DNA of 64,000 nt from Thalassotalea euphylliae. Lineage in GTDB: Bacteria > Pseudomonadota > Gammaproteobacteria > Enterobacterales > Alteromonadaceae. Numbering within the stretch: the first letter of the stretch is position 1; each line of letters starts with the position of its first letter. The stretch is taken from NCBI RefSeq assembly GCF_003390375.1, contig NZ_QUOT01000001.1:3100001-3164000 (forward strand), given 5' to 3'. The notes under the pieces are model-generated. The model did no database searches. It was not told the origin of the DNA and worked only from the letters and a program-made list of their open reading frames with translations. Below, piece by piece: positions 9,064 to 16,748 of this stretch. The translations under genes and the position numbers were made by a program.

Positions 9064-9339
9064 CTAAACGAGGGTGTTTTTCTGTTGATCTTTGACTAAG
9101 GCTTCCTTCTTGCTTTTGCTCAGTTGTTTAATGGCGTATTCGCGCTGGCAGGCAAGGGATTTACTGGCGTGAGTTTCGCTATAGACAAGTTCAACTGGTC
9201 GGCGTACCCGTGTATACTTGGCGCCACGGGTTGGCGATTGATTGTGCTCAATAACACGCCTGTTAAGATCTGTGGTAACGCCACAATACAAACTGTTGTC
9301 TGCACATCGCAGCAAATACACATACCACGGCTGTGACAT
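9064..9339 (-). CDS. GIY-YIG domain protein, UPF0213 (YhbQ-like)
   Basis: A 91-residue single-domain GIY-YIG nuclease-like protein. The two signature strands are WYVYLLRC and LYCGVT, followed by DLNRRVIEHN with the conserved Arg and the ARASLACQREYAIK-like helix (here SKSLACQREYAIKQLS) carrying the catalytic Glu. UPF0213/YhbQ proteins have reported DNA-processing activity but an unsettled cellular role. GAGGAAA precedes ATG. It is divergent from arfB. Confidence 0.88.
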   Translation of the reverse strand: MSQPWYVYLLRCADNSLYCGVTTDLNRRVIEHNQSPTRGAKYTRVRRPVELVYSETHASKSLACQREYAIKQLSKSKKEALVKDQQKNTLV

Positions 9340-9388
9340 TATTATTTCCTCTCATTACTTAAGCACTTAGAGTGCAAATGGAGTTAAA

Positions 9389-9811
9389 TTGCAAAATAGT
9401 ATTCAAGTTGACCGATTTTGTCATCTGTTGCTAGATGATATCAGTTTTAGTCCGATAAGAGCGCAAGGTGCTGGTGGGCAACATGTCAACAAGGTCGCAA
9501 CGGCAATTCATTTGCGCTTTGATATACGCGCTTCTCGCTTGCCGGAAAAAACAAAAGAGAATTTGTTGAAGCAATCCGATCATCGCATTACCAGTGATGG
9601 TGTGATTGTGATCAAATCGCAAGGGTCGCGCAGTCAAGAGTTCAATAAGCAAGTCGCCATTGAAAAATTGGTGGTGATAATACAGCAGGCCAATAAAGTG
9701 CAGAAAGTACGTCGTGCCACTAAACCAACTAAAGCTTCGGTTAGAAAACGCTTGGAAAGTAAAAATAATCGTAAGCAAGTTAAACAACAACGGAAAAAGG
9801 TCATTCTTTAA
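9389..9811 (+). CDS. arfB: Alternative ribosome-rescue factor ArfB (peptidyl-tRNA hydrolase)
   Basis: Rescues stalled ribosomes by entering the empty A-site and hydrolysing peptidyl-tRNA. The catalytic loop IRAQGAGGQHVNKVATA with GGQ is intact near residue 30, followed by the E. coli-like IHLRFDIRASRLPE and SDGVIVIKSQGSRSQE. The C-terminal tail is basic (KRLESKNNRKQVKQQRKK), as needed to occupy the mRNA channel. The small size (140 aa) separates it from RF1/RF2. The start appears to be TTG 9389 with GGAG 5-6 nt upstream; no ATG lies in frame before the GGQ loop. It is followed after 9 nt by the DUF2797 gene, probably co-transcribed. Confidence 0.9.
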   Translation: MQNSIQVDRFCHLLLDDISFSPIRAQGAGGQHVNKVATAIHLRFDIRASRLPEKTKENLLKQSDHRITSDGVIVIKSQGSRSQEFNKQVAIEKLVVIIQQANKVQKVRRATKPTKASVRKRLESKNNRKQVKQQRKKVIL

Positions 9812-9820
9812 GAGGGCAAT

Positions 9821-10660
9821 ATGACAATAACTACAGAGATCGGCGCGCTGCGGAAAATGACGGCACAGCTTAGCGCTGACGGTCAAATTAGCTATCAACT
9901 ACCCATCGGTGAGCAAAAAATTGAATTAAACCCATTGATTGGTAAAGAACTCACACTGATTTATCATCAAGAAATTCGCTGTTTCCACTGTGATCGCAAA
10001 ACGAAAAAAAGTTACTCACAAGGCTTTTGTTATCCGTGTATGCAAAAGCTAGCGCAGTGCGATATGTGTATTATGAAGCCTGAGACCTGCCACTTTGAGC
10101 AAGGCACTTGCCGTGAGCCAGAGTGGGGTGAATCACATTGCATGATCCCGCATTATGTTTACCTTGCTAACACCTCTGGTTTAAAAGTTGGCATTACTCG
10201 CCATACACAAATTCCGACCCGCTGGATTGATCAAGGGGCGACGCAAGCGTTACCTATTTTTAAAGTGAGTACGCGTTTGCAATCAGGCCTAGTGGAAACC
10301 GCATTGGCGGAATTTATTGCGGATAAAACCAACTGGCGAGCAATGCTCAAAGGCAATGCCGACGACATGGATTTAAAAGAAAAAGCGGCTGAACTTATTC
10401 CTCAAATCAGTGAACGCTTAGATGATATTCGCTTGAAGTTCGGCGTTGATGCTGTTGAGCAACTTGATGAACCAGTTGTTGACCTTCATTTTCCGGTAGC
10501 GCAATACTTGACGAAAATTAGTTCGTTTAACTTTGACAAACAACCAATAGTTTCCGGTACCTTATTAGGCATTAAGGGCCAGTACCTGATTTTTGACTCT
10601 GGTGTGATCAATATTCGTAAATTTGGCTCGTACCACATCAGTGCGCAATATGCCGAATAG
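9821..10660 (+). CDS. DUF2797 family protein with zinc-finger and GIY-YIG-like segment
   Basis: A 279-residue protein of the DUF2797 family, function unknown. The N-terminal third carries paired cysteine knuckles (CFHC, CYPC, CDMC and later Cys/His) suggesting Zn binding. The middle begins with HYVYLANTSGLKVGIT, which resembles the two GIY-YIG strands of the neighbouring UPF0213 protein (YVYLLRC...LYCGVT), and then RWIDQGAT. AGAGGGC precedes ATG. It lies 9 nt behind arfB on the same strand, so co-expression with a ribosome-rescue factor is likely, though this may be incidental. Confidence 0.8.
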   Translation: MTITTEIGALRKMTAQLSADGQISYQLPIGEQKIELNPLIGKELTLIYHQEIRCFHCDRKTKKSYSQGFCYPCMQKLAQCDMCIMKPETCHFEQGTCREPEWGESHCMIPHYVYLANTSGLKVGITRHTQIPTRWIDQGATQALPIFKVSTRLQSGLVETALAEFIADKTNWRAMLKGNADDMDLKEKAAELIPQISERLDDIRLKFGVDAVEQLDEPVVDLHFPVAQYLTKISSFNFDKQPIVSGTLLGIKGQYLIFDSGVINIRKFGSYHISAQYAE

Positions 10661-10904
10661 TCTAACCATCTAAGCACTATAGGTGGCTCTAATTAAAGTC
10701 GAGCATGATGGGAGTATTACCGCTCGGGCTACAATTAATTACGCTTTAATCGTTTATTTTTTGTTTAAAAATACTATACTTTCAACAAAATACCCGAGGA
10801 TTCAAGCAAGTAGCTCAAGCGTTGGTATTTGCTTGAACAATAGGGATTTTTCGGCTCGCCTAGCTGGGTATCACTCACGATGACAAAGTTTGGGAATGCA
10901 CTAC

Positions 10905-11750
10905 ATGAAAGCTGTCGAATACGCGGAAAAAGCGAATGAAATTTTTGTCTTATCTGACTCGTTTCTACGCATTAAAGAATTAATTGACGACGAAACATCA
11001 ACAATTGACGATATTGCTGAAGTCATTTTAATTGACCCTGCACTTTCTGCGACCGTGCTCAAACTTGCCAACAGCTCTTTCTTTAACTATCCCGGTAAAA
11101 TAGACACCATCTCTAAAGCCGTGCTTGTGCTTGGTATTACTGAAGTCTATAACTTGGTCATTGCTTATTTCACCACTGACGCGTTCAAAAAGATTGATGC
11201 AGATGCTAAGTATTTAGAAAATTACTGGGAGTGCTCGGTTGATTGCGCTTTATTGATTAAGTACTTAGGTGAATCACTCAGAGTGCCTAATGCCGAGCGT
11301 TTGTTTATTCTTGGTTTACTGCATAACCTTGGCGAGTTGGTGGTTAAACAATTTATGCCTGAGCAACTAGCAGCCTGCCAGCCTGATAGCGCTGAAAGTA
11401 TGCCATGGCAACTGCAACAGCAATCCTTGGGCTTTACCTTTGGTGAGTGTACCGCAGAGTTGCTGAAAATTTGGCAGTTACCTTATTCGCTTATCGAGCC
11501 AGTGCGTGAGCAAGATAATGACGATTTAAGCCATGCTAGTGATGAAACCAAACTACTCTATCTAGCCAAGCGCTTGATGTGGCATAACAGCCATTTCCCC
11601 AAAGAGTCGCTTGATAAATTTATCGCTAAAGAGCAGTTAGAAGCGTTTACTGTGGATAAAGAGTTGGTTAGAGCAGCAGTAAACTACTGTGATTTAGAAC
11701 GTCTTGCGGTACTGTCGGTACTTAAGCCTAGCTCGTTAATGATTTATTAG
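10905..11750 (+). CDS. HDOD domain protein (paralogue 2)
   Basis: A 281-residue stand-alone HDOD protein, clearly paralogous to the one at 1918 (shared LIDPALSATVLKLANSS, LFILGLLHNLGEL and the TAELLKIWQLP segment). Starts are ambiguous: TTG 10890, ATG 10896 and ATG 10905 are in frame, and GGGA at 10892-10895 best serves 10905. An ATG at 10880 in another frame encodes MTKFGNALHE before hitting a stop, resembling the MTK start of paralogue 1, so the original N-terminus may have been lost by a one-base shift. The 240-bp upstream gap holds no other supported gene. Confidence 0.82.
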   Translation: MKAVEYAEKANEIFVLSDSFLRIKELIDDETSTIDDIAEVILIDPALSATVLKLANSSFFNYPGKIDTISKAVLVLGITEVYNLVIAYFTTDAFKKIDADAKYLENYWECSVDCALLIKYLGESLRVPNAERLFILGLLHNLGELVVKQFMPEQLAACQPDSAESMPWQLQQQSLGFTFGECTAELLKIWQLPYSLIEPVREQDNDDLSHASDETKLLYLAKRLMWHNSHFPKESLDKFIAKEQLEAFTVDKELVRAAVNYCDLERLAVLSVLKPSSLMIY

Positions 11751-11832
11751 CCTTTCTATTCGTCGCTGTTATAGCTGTGCGGATAGTGCTACACAGTCTA
11801 GCTGTACGTTTAGCTAAAATGTAGCTATAAAC

Positions 11833-12561
11833 TTAGCGGTTATGCTGATCGCCTTCCTGCGTCATACTCGACATTCTTGCCCCTACTAAGCTAGCGATAA
11901 TAATCGCTAAGTAAAACTGCCCTGAAATTGCCTGAAAATACACTAGAAATCTGGTTAATGGTAACGTTGGGCTAATATCACCAAACCCTAAAGTCGTTAG
12001 GGTGACAAATGAAAAATAGATAAAATCAGGAAACAGAATATACCAAGCTTGGCTCTCGCCTAAACCACTAAAGGCATTGCCAAAATACAGTTGCGCCAAG
12101 GTGTACAGTAGCGCCCAGATCAACCCAAGCAAAAGGTATAAGCAAATAGAGCCGAGTATTTTATTGCCATCGATTTTTCCTGAAAAAATGACCTGCTTTA
12201 AGGTTTGAAAAGCAGTAAAAATAAAGAAAAACAGCATTAAGATCAGATGGGTAAACTCAATCCCAAACGCGTTGGTATAGTTGCCAATCATTGACGTGAG
12301 GATGATAGCACTGGGAAATATTGCCGCTTTTGTCAGTAATACATGCTCACTTTTAACACCCCAAACCGCCAGCAACAAGGTCACGACGGTTGTTGACTGC
12401 ACAAACCGCTGAATTGAATCATCAAAAAACTGTTGGGCAATAGCCGTACTTAGCAGTAACAAGGTTAAAGCAAACGTAAGGTACATGAAATTGTCATGGT
12501 GCGTCATTTTTTTGATATGTGCTTTCATAAGTATGCTTGCGTCAGTATGAGTAGTAATCAC
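11833..12561 (-). CDS. Two-pore-type potassium channel family protein
   Basis: Predicted K+ channel of the Ion_trans_2 class. About six hydrophobic segments occupy residues 25-150, then a pore region near residue 200 reads FVTLTTLGFGDISP, the TxGFGD selectivity filter preceded by a pore helix, and a final membrane helix. No RCK/TrkA domain follows, so gating is not evident. The start is uncertain: MITTHTD at 12561 or the internal MKAHIKK 33 nt later. An 18-bp ATACCAATT palindrome lies just upstream. Confidence 0.82.
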   Translation of the reverse strand: MITTHTDASILMKAHIKKMTHHDNFMYLTFALTLLLLSTAIAQQFFDDSIQRFVQSTTVVTLLLAVWGVKSEHVLLTKAAIFPSAIILTSMIGNYTNAFGIEFTHLILMLFFFIFTAFQTLKQVIFSGKIDGNKILGSICLYLLLGLIWALLYTLAQLYFGNAFSGLGESQAWYILFPDFIYFSFVTLTTLGFGDISPTLPLTRFLVYFQAISGQFYLAIIIASLVGARMSSMTQEGDQHNR

Positions 12562-12580
12562 TTGTTATAGATAAGTTCGC

Positions 12581-12598
12581 CTATACCAATTGGTATAG
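12581..12598. repeat. 18-bp perfect palindrome made of two ATACCAATT termini
   Basis: CTATACCAATTGGTATAG reads the same on both strands. It equals two abutted copies of the terminal motif that bounds the elements at 2926-3191 and 60061-60270. It sits 20 bp upstream of the channel gene start and 85 bp from the NtrC-like sites of glnK. Confidence 0.6.
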
Positions 12599-12683
12599 CT
12601 TCCACCAATTTATCAAACTCATTAGTGAATACCAATGTCGTTTACGTTCGAAAATGTACCAAAGTAGTGCTGCTCAATCTTTG

Positions 12684-12732
12684 TGCACGCTTTCAGGTCA
12701 TTGTCTTGCTTGAGGTGCACCACTGTAGTGCA
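12684..12732 (+). promoter_or_regulatory. Two putative NtrC enhancer sites upstream of glnK
   Basis: Site at 12716-12732 is TGCACCACTGTAGTGCA, matching the 17-bp NtrC dyad (TGCAC-N7-GTGCA). A weaker site at 12684-12700 is TGCACGCTTTCAGGTCA. Their starts are 32 bp apart, about three helical turns, and they lie 63-110 bp above the sigma54 promoter, the normal enhancer geometry. Confidence 0.75.
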
Positions 12733-12794
12733 TCAATAATTCGAGTTATCACTTTAAAATATATAACTCATTGTTTTATATGCAAATAAATTGT

Positions 12795-12811
12795 TTGGCA
12801 CAAGGATTGTT
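12795..12811 (+). promoter_or_regulatory. Sigma54 (-24/-12) promoter of glnK-amtB
   Basis: TTGGCACAAGGATTGTT has the invariant GG and, after exactly 10 bp, GT in place of the usual GC. The transcript would begin about 12 bp downstream, leaving a short leader containing the AGGGGAA ribosome-binding site of glnK. Confidence 0.85.
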
Positions 12812-12846
12812 ACATTTTTACAAAAAACGATAGGGGAATAACAATA

Positions 12847-13185
12847 ATGAAGTTAGTTAACGCAATCATTAAGCCGTTTAAGCTCGATGATGTTCGAGAA
12901 GCTATCTCGGAGATCGGTGTCGAAGGTTTAACCGTCAGTGAAGTTAAAGGTTTTGGTCGCCAAAAAGGACACACAGAACTATATCGTGGTGCCGAATACC
13001 AAGTCGACTTCTTACCAAAAGTAAAATTAGAAATTGCTGTAAACGATGATGTTGTTGAACGTCTTGTTGAAGCCATCACTAAAGCCGCTTACACCGGAAA
13101 AATTGGTGACGGTAAGATCTTCGTTTACAACTTAGAGCAAGCTGTGCGTATCCGTACAGGCGAAAATGACGTAGCAGCACTGTAG
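12847..13185 (+). CDS. glnK: Nitrogen regulatory protein P-II (GlnK)
   Basis: Trimeric signal protein that reports 2-oxoglutarate, ATP/ADP and glutamine status and blocks AmtB when nitrogen is replete. 112 residues, the exact family length. The T-loop carries the uridylylation motif GAEYQVDFLPK (Tyr51 region), and the B-loop/C-loop segment TGKIGDGKIFV is intact. I call it GlnK rather than GlnB because it is 9 bp upstream of amtB and behind a sigma54/NtrC promoter, the usual arrangement for GlnK. Expression should rise during nitrogen limitation. Confidence 0.93.
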   Translation: MKLVNAIIKPFKLDDVREAISEIGVEGLTVSEVKGFGRQKGHTELYRGAEYQVDFLPKVKLEIAVNDDVVERLVEAITKAAYTGKIGDGKIFVYNLEQAVRIRTGENDVAAL

Positions 13186-13194
13186 GGGATAATC

Positions 13195-14463
13195 ATGGAA
13201 CAAAATATTTTTCACCTTCAATATGCAATGGACACATTCTATTTCTTAGTGTGTGGTGCATTGGTTATGTGGATGGCAGCTGGTTTCTCAATGCTAGAAG
13301 CGGGCTTAGTTCGTTCGAAGAACACGACTGAAATCTTAACAAAGAACGTAGCCTTATATTCTATTTCTTGCATCATGTACTTAGTGATTGGTTACAACAT
13401 TATGTACGGTTCAGCAGGTGCATTTTTATCAGGTATCGAAGCTATTGATGCCGATGCTGTACTAAAAGATTTTGCAGCGCGTGATGACGGTTTCACTGGC
13501 GGTGCTATTTACTCAACAGCATCTGACTTCTTCTTCCAAGTAGTATTCGTGGCAACAGCAATGTCAATTGTTTCAGGTGCGGTTGCAGAGCGTATGAAGC
13601 TTTGGGCTTTCCTAGCGTTTGCTGTTGTACTTACGGGTTTCATCTACCCAATGGAAGGTAGCTGGACTTGGGGTGGCAACGCAGTATTTGGCTTGTACAC
13701 ACTTGGTGACTTAGGTTTCTCTGATTTTGCGGGCTCAGGTATCGTTCACATGGCTGGTGCGGCAGCAGCACTTGCTGGTGTATTACTACTAGGTGCACGT
13801 AAAGGTAAATACACTGCTGACGGTAAAGTTAACGCAATTCCAGGTGCTAACTTACCACTTGCGACATTAGGTACTTTCATCTTATGGATGGGTTGGTTCG
13901 GCTTCAACGGCGGTTCAGTACTTAAATTAGGTGATATCGGTAACGCGCATTCAGTTGCTATGGTTTTCCTTAACACTAACGCAGCAGCAGCGGGTGGTGC
14001 AGTAGCAGCGTTAATTTTAGCGAAAATCTTATTCAAGAAAGCAGATTTGACCATGGCATTGAACGGTGCATTAGCAGGTCTAGTAGCAATTACTGCTGAG
14101 CCTTCTACGCCAACACCATTATTAGCAACCTTATTCGGTGCTGCTGGTGGTATCATCGTAGTATTCTCAATTATCGGTTTAGACAAGTTACGCATTGATG
14201 ATCCAGTAGGTGCTATCTCAGTTCACGGTGTTGTTGGTTTATTCGGTCTACTAATCGTGCCATTAACTAACACAGGTGCTACTTTCTCTGGTCAGTTAAT
14301 CGGTGCCGCGACTATCTTTGGTTGGGTATTCGTGACTAGCTTCATCGTATGGTTTGCGTTGAAAGTCACTATGGGTATCCGTGTAAGCGAAGAAGAAGAG
14401 TACGAAGGTGTTGATAAGTCTGATTGTGGCTTAGAAGCTTACCCAGAGTTTACTCGCAACTAA
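13195..14463 (+). CDS. amtB: Ammonium transporter AmtB
   Basis: Inner-membrane ammonium channel of the Amt/Rh family, 422 residues with about 11 membrane helices. Recognisable stretches include MWMAAGFSMLEAGLVRSKNT in TM1-2, the GSWTWGG and AGSGIVHMAGA region with the first pore histidine, GWFGFNGGS, and AISVHGVVGLFG with the second histidine. It starts with ATGGAACAAAA and lacks a long signal peptide. It is co-transcribed with glnK and ends at the intrinsic terminator at 14492. It imports NH4+/NH3 when external nitrogen is scarce, gated by GlnK. Confidence 0.95.
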   Translation: MEQNIFHLQYAMDTFYFLVCGALVMWMAAGFSMLEAGLVRSKNTTEILTKNVALYSISCIMYLVIGYNIMYGSAGAFLSGIEAIDADAVLKDFAARDDGFTGGAIYSTASDFFFQVVFVATAMSIVSGAVAERMKLWAFLAFAVVLTGFIYPMEGSWTWGGNAVFGLYTLGDLGFSDFAGSGIVHMAGAAAALAGVLLLGARKGKYTADGKVNAIPGANLPLATLGTFILWMGWFGFNGGSVLKLGDIGNAHSVAMVFLNTNAAAAGGAVAALILAKILFKKADLTMALNGALAGLVAITAEPSTPTPLLATLFGAAGGIIVVFSIIGLDKLRIDDPVGAISVHGVVGLFGLLIVPLTNTGATFSGQLIGAATIFGWVFVTSFIVWFALKVTMGIRVSEEEEYEGVDKSDCGLEAYPEFTRN

Positions 14464-14491
14464 TCAAGGTTTAATTAACCTAGCATCAAGA

Positions 14492-14516
14492 AGCAGCCTT
14501 AGGGCTGCTTTTTTTA
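14492..14516 (+). terminator. Intrinsic terminator of glnK-amtB
   Basis: Stem AGCAGCC / GGGCTGCT with a short TTA loop and a run of seven T. Confidence 0.9.
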
Positions 14517-14609
14517 TGGCGTAAGCAGTGAATCAACACTAAACAATTTATTTCACTCATTTTTGTGTAGAATTAATCAATATGATTGAACGGAAGTAGA
14601 AAGCGGATT

Positions 14610-15536
14610 ATGGCAAGAGAACAATTTGGCATTTGTGCTGAACCTAATTTACATGGCACTTATCTTATTTTTAATGCGATGGATGACAGCAATGCGTTTA
14701 TTCGCCAAGCATTGTCACGTATTCCCGCCATGTTGGATCATTACGCGGATCGATTTTCAGAAGCAAACCTCAATGGTGTCGTTGCCATTGGTGCCAACTA
14801 CTGGGATGAATTAGTGCCGCAAGGGCGGCCTAAGCTATTAGCACCATTTCCAACGCTGCAAGCGGATGATCGCATTGCGCCGGCAACCTCTGGCGATATT
14901 TATATTGAAATTCGCAGTGACCGCGCTGATGTTAATCACATTGTCAGCACCAAAGTGGTAGAGCTACTTGAAGATAAAGTTGAGCTAATCGAACAAACGC
15001 GTGCATTTCGTTACCTAGATGGTCGAGACCTAACTGGCTTTGTTGATGGCACCGAAAACCCACAAGGCTTGCACCGCCGTGAAGTCGCCTTGGTCAGAGA
15101 AGAAGCCGACCCAGATTTTGCAGGCGGCAGTTATCTGCATATTCAGCGTTATCGCCACAATATGAAACTGTGGAATATGCTCAAAGAAAAAGCGCAGGAA
15201 GATGTATTTGGTCGCACTAAGCTCGACAATGTCGAATATGCTTCAGCAGACAAACCACTGACGGCGCATACCAAGCGAACTAACTTAAAAGACGCTGACG
15301 GCAAGAGTATTGAAATACTGCGCCAAAGCATGCCTTACGGTGATATGAAGGTACAAGGCTTATTCTTTACGTCGTACTGCCATTCACCAGAGCCATTTAC
15401 GTTGATGTTGAAAAGCATGATCCAAGGTGATGGCGAAGGGCACTTTGACCATATGCTTAAATACACGGAAGCACAGACCGGTGTTGCCTTTTTCGCCCCC
15501 AGCCTAAACGTGTTAGCCGGGTTAGCCGAGGCTTAA
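14610..15536 (+). CDS. Dyp-type haem peroxidase
   Basis: Dye-decolourising peroxidase of the YfeX-like group. The diagnostic GxxDG motif is GFVDGTENP (about residue 145), carrying the distal Asp, with the preceding RYLDGRDL segment. The proximal haem-ligand region is GGSYLHIQRYRHNM, and the conserved LPxx-like SMPYGDMKVQGLFFTSY follows. 308 residues, no signal peptide, so cytoplasmic. The true start is ATG 14610 (MAREQFG); a TTG at 14586 extends the frame but lacks better support. Physiological substrate is unknown. Confidence 0.9.
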   Translation: MAREQFGICAEPNLHGTYLIFNAMDDSNAFIRQALSRIPAMLDHYADRFSEANLNGVVAIGANYWDELVPQGRPKLLAPFPTLQADDRIAPATSGDIYIEIRSDRADVNHIVSTKVVELLEDKVELIEQTRAFRYLDGRDLTGFVDGTENPQGLHRREVALVREEADPDFAGGSYLHIQRYRHNMKLWNMLKEKAQEDVFGRTKLDNVEYASADKPLTAHTKRTNLKDADGKSIEILRQSMPYGDMKVQGLFFTSYCHSPEPFTLMLKSMIQGDGEGHFDHMLKYTEAQTGVAFFAPSLNVLAGLAEA

Positions 15537-15544
15537 CCTAAAAA

Positions 15545-15577
15545 ACAATAAAGCAGCTAGATTAGCTGCCTTATTGT
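15545..15577. terminator. Bidirectional terminator between Dyp peroxidase and cvfB-like gene
   Basis: Nearly perfect dyad ACAATAAAGCAGCTA / TAGCTGCCTTATTGT around GAT, flanked by A-rich and T-rich arms. It lies between convergent genes and could serve both. Confidence 0.75.
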
Positions 15578-15627
15578 CTAATTCTGAAATGTTTTATTCT
15601 GAAGTTTCTTGGCGGCAATAATAGATA

Positions 15628-16458
15628 TTACTTTAAGCGAATCCCATCAGCGCCAATGGTAATTTTGTTTTGCTTAAGTAAGTGACCCACGGTCGCTTTA
15701 AATGCTTTTTTACTGACGCCAAACTCACGGCTAATTTCAGCCGGTGATGATTTGTCATGTAAGCCACAATAACCATTATTATCTTGTAGATAAGCCAATA
15801 ACTTATCGGTGAAATCGATCACCTTGCCTTTGCCAGCACGGGCTAGGGTTAAATCAATGCGGCCATCTTCACGCACGCGCTTAATATAACCTTGAACCGT
15901 TTGACCCGTATGCAGCTTTTGATGGATTTCACTAGCGAAAATTAACCCCCAGTGCTGGTTATTGATGATGGCTTTCGTGCCTAAATCAGTGCGGCCTGCG
16001 ATAACAAGCTCAACCGCTTGACCTTCTTTGTAGTCAGCGGGCCAAATATCTAAGTACTTATCCAATTTAGATGAAGCCACTAATCGCTCGGTACGAGTAT
16101 CAACAAATACGTGCACTAAGTAACGTTTACCCAGCTCCATTTTTTTGTGCATTAGATTGTGAGGTACCAATAAGTCTTTTGGTAATCCCCAGTCAAGAAA
16201 AGCACCGAGCTTGTTAACTTGCTTAACGTTGAGTGAGGCAAAGCCACCGGCTTCGACATAAGGTTTATGTGTGGTTGCGACAAGTCGGTCTAGAGAATCT
16301 GTGTAAACAAATACATCGAGTACATCGTCTAACTCACAGGTTTCTGGCACATAGCGATTAGGTAGCAAGATCTCGCCTAAGTCACCACCATCTAAATAAA
16401 CGCCATTGGCGGTATGCGCGATAACCTTGAGTTGATTGAATTTGCCGATGTCAGCCAC
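15628..16458 (-). CDS. S1-like RNA-binding protein, CvfB family
   Basis: A 276-residue protein built from successive S1/OB-like domains and a C-terminal winged helix, as in CvfB (YitL) proteins. Visible parts are the first S1-like strand set (GVYLDGGDLGEILLPNRYVP), a second with KLGAFLDWGLPKDLLVPH, a third with GQTVQGYIKRVREDGRIDL, and the C-terminal wHTH SPAEISREFGVSKKAFKATV. It probably binds RNA and affects gene expression post-transcriptionally. Start is GTG 16458 with TGAGG 8 nt upstream. Confidence 0.88.
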   Translation of the reverse strand: MADIGKFNQLKVIAHTANGVYLDGGDLGEILLPNRYVPETCELDDVLDVFVYTDSLDRLVATTHKPYVEAGGFASLNVKQVNKLGAFLDWGLPKDLLVPHNLMHKKMELGKRYLVHVFVDTRTERLVASSKLDKYLDIWPADYKEGQAVELVIAGRTDLGTKAIINNQHWGLIFASEIHQKLHTGQTVQGYIKRVREDGRIDLTLARAGKGKVIDFTDKLLAYLQDNNGYCGLHDKSSPAEISREFGVSKKAFKATVGHLLKQNKITIGADGIRLK

Positions 16459-16748
16459 AGTTTTAGCCTCAAAAATGAAAAACGCGCTATTTTACCTAAG
16501 CTCGGGTGTAAATACGACTAAATACCACTAGCTATATAATGAGCAAGGATTTAGAGCGTGATGATCTTTGAGGGGCTGAGACTATTTAAAGTAAGCAGCC
16601 ATTGCGACAAGCTGAGCATTTATATTCGCTCGCTGTGAGCCTGCTAACATTCGAACGACTCGTTATCTACTTTAATTTTGTCAGGAAAATACCTCTTAAC
16701 AGGTCAATTTAAATTAGCTAACCCATTAGATAACATCACTTTTTTATT

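Noticed and set aside
10683..10883. 66-codon open frame between DUF2797 and the second HDOD gene
   Set aside because: No ribosome-binding site, family motif or signal peptide; composition looks like intergenic AT-rich sequence.
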